Below, piece by piece: positions 55,294 to 64,000 of a DNA stretch of 64,000 bases. The DNA comes from Spongilla lacustris (lineage: Eukaryota; Porifera; Demospongiae; Spongillida; Spongillidae). The stretch lies in assembly GCA_949361645.1 (NCBI GenBank), contig OX442420.1:3765882-3829881 (forward strand), read 5' to 3'. Numbering within the stretch: the first letter of the stretch is position 1; each line of letters starts with the position of its first letter. A program made the translations under genes and the position numbers. Under the pieces are notes generated by a model. It made no database searches, had not been told where the DNA came from, and worked only from the letters and a program-made list of their open reading frames with translations.

Positions 55294-55487
55294 TGAAAAC
55301 TTCAATATTCAATGATATCAGATATCAGATATAGCTCCAAGCAACGAAACTATTTTCATTTATAGCAGCTGCGTCTGCGGAAGCGTTCAACATCAATCAA
55401 TTATTGCGCATGCGCATCAACTATACATGAACACGTATAATAATAGCTAGCTAGAGCTTTAAATTCTGCTACATATCATGTACAGCC

Positions 55488-55520
55488 ATAGATAATAGAG
55501 TAGAGTACTCTATTATCTAT
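55488..55520. repeat. Perfect 15-bp palindrome with GAG loop
   Basis: ATAGATAATAGAGTA and its inverse flank the three bases GAG, about 200 bases upstream of the cyclin-J start. Confidence 0.9.
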
Positions 55521-55529
55521 TAGTCAGCC

Positions 55530-57490
55530 TTTAGAATGACTATTGCCGGTACCATGCGTAAAGGCCCCAGAAAAGTGGAGTTACGCACGTACATGCAGGT
55601 ATTATTATCTCTGTTATAAGGAGAAAAGAAGAAGGGTGCGCTCATTCGGACGCCTTCAATAGCACAGCCTAGACCTGGATTTCATGGCGCCTCTGAAAAA
55701 AAAAAAGGTGAGGAGTGGTACATATGAGGTACTTTAATAAATTGCGTTTGCGTAATAGGCGGAAACTGGTGATCTAAATTTCGTCGAAAATTGTGACCGT
55801 ATTTAGGATTTTTCTACGAGTGCTTAAGAAGACGCGCGCTTTGTAAAGTTGTTTGCAAGGTATTTAGGACTTTATTGCTAGAATACAGAACAAAAGGGGT
55901 TGCCCGATACACTATTGGTATCTAAATGTAAGCCAGCATACGGCGTTATTTTGTGTGCCTCGTTGATTTCCATAGTAATCGGTCGCGATTAGCCATTCCC
56001 TAGATTCTTAAAGCACTCACTTGAGGAAGCGTTTCCCATGTTTATTAGGTCCTAGCCTATATCAGGATAAAATTTCATGAGCTTTGGATGGTGCCCAAGG
56101 GTCCATTTATCGGCACAGGTGTTTACTGTTGGATTGCTTAGAGCTTGACATAATAATGCTTAACCTGGTATTTCTGTGTTAGAGCCCTGGGAATTAAACT
56201 TATTTTTTGTATTTTCAACGCATAGACAATCTATTTTGTTTATGTGTCAAAGAGTTGTGTGATAGTTCTATTTAATACGCACCGAATTCGTCAAGGCACG
56301 CGTTAGTTATTTAAAGTATTGTACAGCATGGACCGCCATATCATTAAAAACAGCTCAATCATCAAAATATGATGGTGCCCACAGCGTATTTTTCAAGACA
56401 AAATATTCATGTTAGTGTATCCTAGCTATGCAGTAACATTGAGAAATACATCTACCCATAACCAGCATATGCCCAGTTATTGAAGTAGCTTTGAATCAAA
56501 TGGCAGGTGCTCTCCCTGAACCTTGAACTACAAAATTCTGCATGCTACAACAGAACAAGATAAGATAATAGATATTGTAGTACACTAGCTACTTGAAGTA
56601 TACATGTATACTTTTACAGTAGTTGCATGGAGAAGTCAAGCGGTCACAGTTTTTTATATCGCGGTCCATTCACATCACGTACATTGTTAGTCACCAGCGA
56701 CGTAATGTTTGAAACGTTATAATTTTGAAATAGTAATCTGTTTTCCGTGGCAAAAGCATATTTTTGATGCATTCAATTTGCTCTTTTAGGCTATGTATAA
56801 AAGTTCTAGTTTTATTCATTTTCAAAAATTTATTAAAGTACCTATACATATCAAGTTCCTCGGCGCCGAGGTGATATATGCAGGAGCTGCTCATTGTATA
56901 GGTGAAATGTGTCATCAGCCCTAGACTGCTTTGCCTGGCTTTTCTTTTTATTTTATTTTAAATTTTAAATCAATGTATTGGAAAGAGGCCTGCCTATACA
57001 TGTATATTAGGTACCAGTTCGCTGTGGACACTTTCAGCTATGGGACTATCCCAGTATGTACAGTGTACTTTCATCTGACCATAGACTCATTGTGTGGAGA
57101 ATTTACAAAATTGGTCCATGTTGCACATTCCACTCCTCTATCCCTGATATTAGAAGCTTTATGTCTTCAAATGATGAGCAGGTCCGCCACACCACACATT
57201 CCTGTGACAGAGAGCCAAGCTATTGACACTATTGATTGGTTAACAACAGTTCTTTGCAGCAGGCCCATTTGAGCTTAAGCAGAGGTAGCCTGGGGTTCCA
57301 CTCACTAGCACATTACTTTATTTAGTACTGCAGGTTTTGCCTCACCTTCAGATGATTTTATTCCTGGCTGAGGAGTGCAGTGGACATGATCAGTCTGGCC
57401 ATTTCTCTTGTCGACAGCACACTCTGTCGGTATTCAATTTAACTCCCTTCTCTCAGAGAGCTCTACTTCTGACAAGGCTCGTCTCCTGTC
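55530..57490. other. Mostly non-coding, weak exon candidates only
   Basis: Two possible plus first exons with donors: 55,538-55,598 (MTIAGTMRKGPRKVELRTYM, then GTATTA) and 55,684-55,710 (MAPLKKKK, then GTGAGG), divergent from the cyclin-J gene. No downstream exon can be joined with confidence. The remainder is AT-rich. Confidence 0.35.
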
Positions 57491-57499
57491 AGCACACAT

Positions 57500-57810
57500 G
57501 TGCTGCTGACATCCTATTGGCCCTGTGGCAAACCTGCTGCCTTTGACCTTAAAGTGACTTCTCTGCTTAACTCATCCTTTCTCTTTGAAGCGGGTCTCAC
57601 AGCAGGGTCTGCAGCAGTTGCCACTGAGCTAAGAAAGCACTCTGCCAACGATGTAAGCTAGGATGGACACGCATTCCCCTTGTGGTGGAGTCATATGGAG
57701 CTTGGGGCAAAGATGCTGTTCAAGCTTTTTCTTGAGATACTACATCACATCTTGCCACTGCAAGAACCAACACTGTCTCTGATGCCAGCCAATGCCCGGG
57801 CCCTCCTCTT
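57500..57810 (+). pseudogene. C-terminal fragment of a LINE-like reverse transcriptase protein, plus strand
   Basis: Reads KPAAFDLKVTSLLNSSFLFE, GLTAGSAAVATELRKHSAND, a stop, then RIPLVVESYGAWGKDAVQAF and another stop. The PAAFDxxVxxPLN, KHxxND and VVExYGxWG blocks are the tail found after the RT domain in retroelement proteins of marine invertebrates, as I recall. Internal stops show decay. The preceding 57,000-57,480 contains possible earlier parts (RSATPHIPVTESQAIDT, LPHLQMILFLAEECSGHDQS) in shifting frames. Confidence 0.6.
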
Positions 57811-57894
57811 ATGAGGTAGATGCTCACTCCAGAAGGGGGATGATTCCTCAACATAACTTTGTAGCTAATTTATTTAGTCTGTGTCTAATTTGAG

Positions 57895-58640
57895 ATCATA
57901 TCAATCTTTTGCTGTAACAAGTCATCTTCATCCAGTGTGCCTCCAGGCACTTTCTCAGGCCATGATGACCCTGATCTGCAAGCCATGAATGGGCTAAATA
58001 AACTGTCTCTTACCACATGCATGATTTCCCTATGTTTATAATTATTGATATTCATATAATTAAATAATGTAAGTGTGGGAATAACACAATACATGTAGTA
58101 ACATGTTACTATACTAACTATGACCTACTCACAACTGTTTATTAAAACACTACGACTAAAAGTCGCAAGATGTGGTTGGTGAGACACATCTGGCCAACAT
58201 TGCCCTGGCATTCTGCCTCATGAGGATGAGGCTAAGGTGACTGTAGATGGTTGATGTAACCTCAATAAGAGGTCGACGTAGCTGGGTGGCCATCTTTTTA
58301 GACAGTTTAGTCAGCACATCAATAGCTTCATTGCCCCAACCCCCACAACCATAGGGATGCATGACCATCCTCTAAGGGCACATGCCTCATCATTTGCAGA
58401 GTGCTTGGATTCCTCTCCCATCTTAGCTGCATGACCACAGGTTTGAGCCGCTTCTTGTAAAAATTGCAAATTTAGCGGATTGATCACCTTCATGTAAAAT
58501 GCAGCTGGGCGGGAGAGGGACCACTTTGGCACTAGGATGTCTGCTGGTCTAGATTGATCCTTAGGAAGAATGCCACTTTCTTTCTCAATTTGTGGGGAAA
58601 GGCATGCCTTGTTTGCAGAAGTCGGCAATGCAGTCTCTCA
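57895..58640 (-). pseudogene. C-terminal fragment of the same LINE-like family, minus strand
   Basis: Minus strand: SGILPKDQSRPADILVPKWS, PAAFYMKVINPLNLQFLQEA, KHSANDEACALRGWSCIPMV, then after a shift YGCGGWGNEAIDVLTKLSKK and YSHLSLILMRQNARAMLARC. A last piece (57,895-58,005) reads GSSWPEKVPGGTLDEDDLLQ to DMISN and a stop, and its sequence recurs at 30,130-30,245. Orientation opposes the copy at 57,500, so the two are inverted. Frameshifted and RT-less. Confidence 0.65.
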
Positions 58641-59102
58641 GTCTGAGCAGGTTGTGTCTATATTGGAAATTAAAAAATAATTAACGTGCGGGGGATTAAA
58701 GGTTGAACAAGCGTATAATAATTATTCCCCTATGGCATTATCACAGCCAAAAAATTTCATAATGTGTCAGCAGTGATGAGAAGTGTACATAATGTCGCAG
58801 CGATGATATCATTGAGTAACAGCGATATTTCTAAATGGACATACTGTGTCAGATGTTTTTTGTACATGATGTCACATTGTTCCACGTCATCGATGATGGG
58901 TAATGTATCCAGGCGATGTAGCATAGTTGACATCAGTATTGTGCGCCCACGATAGCAACAATAACTTTAATAACGAGTGCCTGTTTACGTTACGTGTGCG
59001 TCGTTACCAACACTACAAACTGAAACACAGCCACCACCATGTATAACGGCAGCCCTCAAGGTCGAGTACCGATGTACGCTAATCAATACGTGATGGCTAT
59101 AC

Positions 59103-59199
59103 ATACCTGAGGGTAGCATCACCAGGGCCTATGCTAAGAAGAAGACCGAGATGCCCAAGGCGCCAGGAATAATTTGGCCTTCTGCTCAGCTGGACACTG
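59103..59199 (+). CDS. Candidate exon before the CCCT array
   Basis: Plus frame IPEGSITRAYAKKKTEMPKA then PGIIWPSAQLDT ends at a GTAAGTGG donor. An ATG with a strong context (CCACCACCATGTATAACG, 59,039) precedes it but in a different frame. The minus strand also has an acceptor and a donor around the same bases (TTACAG / CAGGTATGT), so the strand is uncertain. Confidence 0.4.
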
Positions 59200-59264
59200 T
59201 AAGTGGTCATTACCCGACTTGGATTCCTCTCCCCTTTTTGCTTATTCCCTTCACTCTCTTTGCT

Positions 59265-60680
59265 CCCTCCCTCCCTCCTCTTTGCTCCCTCCCTCCCTCC
59301 TCTTTGCTCCCTCCCTCCCTCTTCTTTGCTCCCTCCCTCCCTCCTCTTTGCTCCCTCCCTCCCTCCTCTTTGCTCCCTCCCTCCCTCCTCTTTGCTCCCT
59401 CCCTCCCTCCTCTTTGCTCCCTCCCTCCCTCCTCTTTGCTCCCTCCCTCCCTCCTCTTTGCTCCCTCCCTCCCTCCTCTTTGCTCCCTCCCTCCCTCCTC
59501 TTTGCTCCCTCCCTCCCTCCTCTTTGCTCCCTCCCTCCCTCCCTCCCTCCCTCCCTCCCTCCCTCCCTCCCTCCCTCCCTCCCTCCCTCCCTCCCTCCCT
59601 CCCTCCCTCCTCCCTCCCTCCCTCCCTCCCTCCCTCCCTCCCTCCCTCCCTCCCTCCCTCCCTCCCTCCCTCCCTCCCTCCCTCCCTCCCTCCCTCCCTC
59701 CCTCCCTCCCTCCCTCCCTCCCTCCCTCCCTCCCTCCCTCCCTCCCTCCCTCCCTCCCTCCCTCCCTCCCTCCCTCCCTCCCTCCCTCCCTCCCTCCCTC
59801 CCTCCCTCCCCTCCCTCCCTCCCTCCCTCCTCCCTCCCTCCCTCCCTCCCTCCCTCCCTCCCTCCCTCCCTCCCTCCCTCCCTCCCTCCCTCCCTCCCTC
59901 CCTCCCTCCCTCCCTCCCTCCCTCCCTCCCTCCCTCCCTCCCTCCCTCCCTCCCTCCCTCCCTCCCTCCCTCCCTCCCTCCCTCCCTCCCTCCCTCCCTC
60001 CCTCCCTCCCTCCCTCCCTCCCTCCCTCCCTCCCTCCCTCCCTCCCTCCCTCCCTCCCTCCCTCCCTCCCCTCCCTCCCTCCCTCCCTCCCTCCCTCCCT
60101 CCCTCCCTCCCTCCCTCCCTCCCTCCCTCCCTCCCTCCCTCCCTCCCTCCCTCCCTCCCTCCCTCCCTCCCTCCCTCCCTCCCTCCCTCCCTCCCCTCCC
60201 TCCCTCCCTCCCTCCCTCCCTCCCTCCCTCCCTCCCTCCCTCCCTCCCTCCCTCCCTCCCTCCCTCCCTCCCTCCCTCCCTCCCTCCCTCCCTCCCTCCT
60301 CCCTCCCCCCTCCCCCCCTCCCCCCCTCCCCCCTCCCCCCCTCCCCCCCCCCTCCCCCCCCCTCCCTCCCCCCTCCCTCCCCCCCTCCCTCCCTCCCTCC
60401 CTCCCTCCCTCCCTCCCTCCCTCCCTCCCTCCCTCCCTCCCTCCCTCCCTCCCTCCCTCCCTCCCTCCCTCCCTCCCTCCCTCCCTCCCTCCCTCCCTCC
60501 CTCCCTCCCTCCCTCCCTCCCTCCCTCCCTCCCTCCCTCCCTCCCTCCCTCCCTCCCTCCCTCCCTCCCTCCCTCCCTCCCTCCCTCCCTCCCTCCCTCC
60601 CTCCCTCTCCCTCTCCTCCCCTCTCCCTCACTCCCTCCCTCCCCCTCCCTCACTCCCTCTCTCTCTCACTCCCGCACTCC
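59265..60680. repeat. Giant CCCT/CCTCTTTGCT simple repeat
   Basis: 59,265-59,530 is a 21-22 bp unit (CTCCCTCCCTCCTCTTTGCT). Then about 1.07 kb of (CCCT)n follows with rare single-base slips, a C-rich patch at 60,298-60,385 and a degenerate CTCACTCCCTC end. The minus strand is (GGGA)n with extensive G-quadruplex potential. ORFs of more than 500 codons in five frames are pure artefact. Confidence 0.98.
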
Positions 60681-60689
60681 CTCCTATGC

Positions 60690-60969
60690 TATTGGGGAGG
60701 CCCAGCCTGAAGTGTCTCAGGATGACAGCAACCTAACAGTTGTTGACTGCACCCACCTCCATTGGCACAAATCTCAAGTGCCACCCCCTCTAGATCTCTT
60801 GCTCAACAGCAAGGAGCTGGGCGTACAAGTCCATCGCACGAGTTGTGGCTGTTGGCTGCTGTTGACCAGTCCTCCAAAGAGGACTGGGCCACCAGGAAAA
60901 AGCCGAGAAAAATTCCCCATGATGTCTGCCTACACCAATGGAGTTGGTTGGCTGGACCTATGTTGAGGA
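60690..60969 (+). CDS. Candidate exon between the CCCT array and the assembly gap
   Basis: A plus frame reads EAQPEVSQDDSNLTVVDCTH, PPPLDLLLNSKELGVQVHRT and on to GKSREKFPMMSAYTNGVGWL. A second plus frame (ELWLLAAVDQSSKEDWATRK) is open over the second half. It may continue the candidate exon at 59,103 across the repeat. Unrecognised; truncated by the gap. Confidence 0.35.
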
Positions 60970-61169
60970 NNNNNNNNNNNNNNNNNNNNNNNNNNNNNNN
61001 NNNNNNNNNNNNNNNNNNNNNNNNNNNNNNNNNNNNNNNNNNNNNNNNNNNNNNNNNNNNNNNNNNNNNNNNNNNNNNNNNNNNNNNNNNNNNNNNNNNN
61101 NNNNNNNNNNNNNNNNNNNNNNNNNNNNNNNNNNNNNNNNNNNNNNNNNNNNNNNNNNNNNNNNNNNNN
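60970..61169. other. Assembly gap (200 N)
   Basis: Exactly 200 unknown bases, a conventional scaffold spacer. It sits where unique sequence meets a satellite, so the real distance is unknown. Confidence 0.99.
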
Positions 61170-64000
61170 AAGCTATATGCTCATTGCTACACATCGAGTG
61201 AAGCTTTGTGATCATTGCTATACATGAAATGAAGCGCCATGCTCATTGTTATACATGGAGTGTAGCTTTATGCTCAATGCCATACAAGGAGTGAAGCTAC
61301 ATGCTCATTGTTATACATGGGAGTGAAGCTTTATGCTCAATGCTAAACAAGGAGTGAAGCTTTACGCTCATTGCTATACATGAATTGAAGCTATATGCTC
61401 ATTGCTATACATGTAGTGAAGCTTTTAGCTCCTTCCTATACATGGTGTGAAGCTTTGCGCTCATTGTTATACATGGAGTGAAGTTTTATGCTTATTGCTA
61501 TACATGGAGTGTAGCTTTATGCTCAATGCTTCACCAGGAGTGAAGCTATACGCTCATTGCTATACAAGGAGTGAAGCGATATGTTCATTGCAGTGCATGA
61601 AGTGAAGCATTATGCTCATTTCTATACAAGGAGTGAAGTTTTATGCTCATTGCTATATAAGGAGTGAAGCTATTTGTTCAATGCTATACATGGGGTGAAG
61701 CTTTATGCTCATTGCTATACATGAAGTGAAGCGTTATGCTCATTGCTATACATAGAGTCAAGCTCCAGGCTCAATGCTATACAAGGAGTGAAGCTATATG
61801 CTCATTGCTAGACATGGAGTAAGGCTTTGTGCTCATTACTATACATGGAGTGAAGCATTATATTCAATGTTAATCAAGGAGAGAAGTACTATGCTCTTTG
61901 CTATCCATGGAGTTAAGCTTTATGCTCAATGCTTTATCAGGAGTGAAGCTATACGCTCATTGCTATACAAGGAGTGAAGCGATATGTTCATTGCAGTACA
62001 TGAAGTAAAGCATTATGCTCATTTCTATACAAGGAGTGAAGCTTTATGCTCATTGCTATAAAAGGAGTGAAGCTATGTGCTCATTGCTATACATGGAGTG
62101 AAGCTTTATGCTCATTGCTATACATGAAGTGAAGCGTTATGCTCATGCTATACTTGGAGTCAAGCTTTATGCTCAATGCTATACAAGGAGTGAAGCAATA
62201 TGCTCATTGCTATACATGGAGTAAAGCTTTATGCTCATTATTATACATGGAGTGAAGCATTATGTTCAATGCTAATCAAGGAGAGAAGTACTATGCTCTT
62301 TGCTATACATCGAGTTAAGCTTTATGCTCATTCCTATATATGGAGTGAAGCTTTGTGCTCATTGCAACACATCGAGTGAAGCTTTATGCTCATTGCTATA
62401 CATGAAATGAAGCGTCATGCTCCTTGCTATACAAGGAGTGAAGCTTTATGCTCAATGCCATACAAGGAGTGAAGCTACATGCTCATTGCTATACATGGAG
62501 TGAAGCTTTATGTCCATTGCTTTACATGGAGTTGATACACAAGGAGTAAAGCTATATGCTTAATGCTTTACATCGAGTGAAGCTTTATGCTCATTGCTAT
62601 ACATGAATTTCAGCGTTATGCTCATTGCTATTAGTGGATTTTTATGGTTAATGCTTTACAAGGAGTGAAGCTTTATGCTCATTGCTATACATGTAGTGAA
62701 GCTTCATGCTCATTAGTATACATGGAGTGAAGATTGATGCTCATTCCTATACATGGAGTGACACTTTGTGCTCATTGCTATACATGGAGTGAAGCTTTAT
62801 GCTCATTGCTATACATATAGTGAAGCTTTAGGCTCAATGCTATACAAGGAGTGAAACTATATGCTCATTGCTATACATGAAGGGAAGCTTTATGCTCAAT
62901 GCCATACATGAAGGGAAGTAGTATGCTCAATGCTATACCAGGGGTAAAGTTTATGCTGATAGGTATACATGGATTGAAGCTTTATGCTCAATGTTATTCA
63001 TGAATTGAAGCATTATGCTCATTGCTATACAAGGAGTGAAGCTATATGCTGATTTATATACATGTAGTGAAGCTTTAAGCTCACTACTATACATGGAGTG
63101 AAGCTTGATGTTCATTGCAATAGTTCAAGTGAAGCTTTTTCTCATTGTTACACATGGAGTTAGGCTTTATGCTCATTGATTTACATGGAGTGAAAATTCA
63201 TGCCCTTGCTATACCTGGTGTGAAACGCAATGCTCGGAGTGAAGCTGTATGCTCATTGCTATACATGGAGTGAGGATTTAATTTAAAGGGGAGGGGCCAA
63301 TTTGCATTGGTCCTCCTTGAATGCCCTCTATGGAGTGAAGCATTATGCCCATTGCTATACATGGAGTGATGCTTTATGCTCATACCTATACATGTAGTGA
63401 AGCTTTATGCCATGTGCTATACAAGGGGGAAAGTCTGTGCACATTGCTGTACATGGATTGAAGCTATATGCTCTACCCTATAGATGGAGAGAAGCTTTGT
63501 GCTCATTGCTATAAATGGACTGAAGTAACATGCTCAATGCTATACATGGAGTTAAGCTTTATGCTCATTCCTATACATGAAGTGAAGCTTTGTGCTCATT
63601 GCTATACATGTAGTGAAGCTTTATGCGCATTGCGAAACATGGAGTGAAGCTTTTTTCTCTATGCTATACAAGGAGTGAAGCTATATGCTCATTGCTACAC
63701 ATCGAGTGAAGCTTTATGATCATTGCTATACATGAAATGAAGCGTCATGCTCATTGCTATACATGGAGTGAAGCTTTATGCTCAATACCATACAAGGAGT
63801 GAAGCTACATGCTCAATGCCATACAAGGAGTGAAGCTACATGCTTATTGCTATACATGGAGTGAAGCTTTAAGCTCAATACTACACATGGAATGAAGCTT
63901 TATGCTCAATGCTAATCAAGGAGTGAAGCTTTATGCTCATTGCTATACATGAATTGAAACTATTTGCTCATTGCTATACATGTAGTGAAGCTTTAAGCTC
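61170..64000. repeat. 31-bp satellite array with higher-order structure
   Basis: About 90 monomers of roughly GAGTGAAGCTTTATGCTCAT + TGCTATACATG. Variant monomers recur at a spacing of about 403 bases, 13 monomers (CGCTCATTGC at 61,551 and 61,954; GAGAAGTACT at 61,881 and 62,283), and ACATCGAG variants recur at 61,191, 62,369 (exactly 38 monomers later) and 63,699. A non-satellite insert of about 60 bases lies at 63,272-63,332. The array runs off the window end. Confidence 0.95.

Noticed and set aside
59151..60966. Open frames of over 500 codons (PPSL / GGRE repeats) on both strands
   Set aside because: They are translations of (CCCT)n in every frame; a repeat length not divisible by three with no stop codons explains them.
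60762..61215. ORFs running through the run of N
   Set aside because: Residues across the gap are undefined and the satellite on the far side is non-coding.

Overview
This is eukaryotic, almost certainly animal, nuclear DNA. Coding segments are split by short GT-AG introns (about 40 to 900 bases), the non-coding DNA is AT-rich and full of ACATGTACATGT motifs, and the recognisable proteins are a BEN-domain protein, a cyclin-J-like protein, a SIRT1-like sirtuin tail and an Ldh2-type dehydrogenase. The mix of tiny introns, DIRS-type elements and foldback elements suggests a marine invertebrate, possibly a demosponge; that placement is inference. There is no rRNA, tRNA, CRISPR array or bacterial operon.

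Layout. 0.4-4 kb: a divergent pair, a minus-strand first exon and a complete 15-exon BEN-domain gene with tandemly duplicated mini-exons. 4-9.3 kb: a palindromic 34-bp repeat, a pyrimidine minisatellite, an Ldh2 exon relic, a foldback element and the 3' end of an unrecognised gene. 10-18.4 kb: a foldback element with an identifiable empty site, then a decayed DIRS-like tyrosine-recombinase retrotransposon on the minus strand (YR, RNase H, RT, Gag), whose 5' half is spread over 14.9-18.4 kb around a 26-bp minisatellite. 18.5-22 kb: a 31-bp-TIR DNA transposon, CA repeats and a sirtuin fragment.

22.2-30.1 kb and 50.2-54.7 kb are two direct copies of one segmental duplication carrying a coiled-coil gene, a pair of oppositely oriented exons of unknown genes and part of a cyclin-J-like gene. 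The second copy holds the intact versions (coiled-coil ORF, and the five-exon cyclin-J gene that runs on to 55.3 kb). The first copy is damaged, is interrupted by a 3.5-kb insertion and differs by an exact 36-bp micro-inversion. 30.8-32.7 kb: two large palindromic elements nearly back to back. 34.7-35.5 kb: a two-exon basic protein gene. 36.6-43.6 kb: a 3.2-kb tandem duplication, one unit carrying an 888-bp Merlin/ISXO2-type foldback transposon with an 8-bp target duplication. 43.8-48.2 kb: two decayed copies of an integrase-type element. 49.7-50.1 kb: a 21-bp repeat and a cluster of perfect hairpins with three-base loops. 57-58.6 kb: two opposed fragments of a LINE-like reverse transcriptase tail. 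59.2-60.7 kb: a huge CCCT array. 60,970-61,169 is an assembly gap and 61.2-64 kb is a 31-bp satellite.

The BEN gene, the cyclin-J gene, the coiled-coil ORF and the 34.7-kb gene are the best candidates for functional host genes. Most of the rest is transposon-derived, duplicated or tandemly repeated, so this is a rearrangement-prone accessory region rather than a set of cooperating genes.
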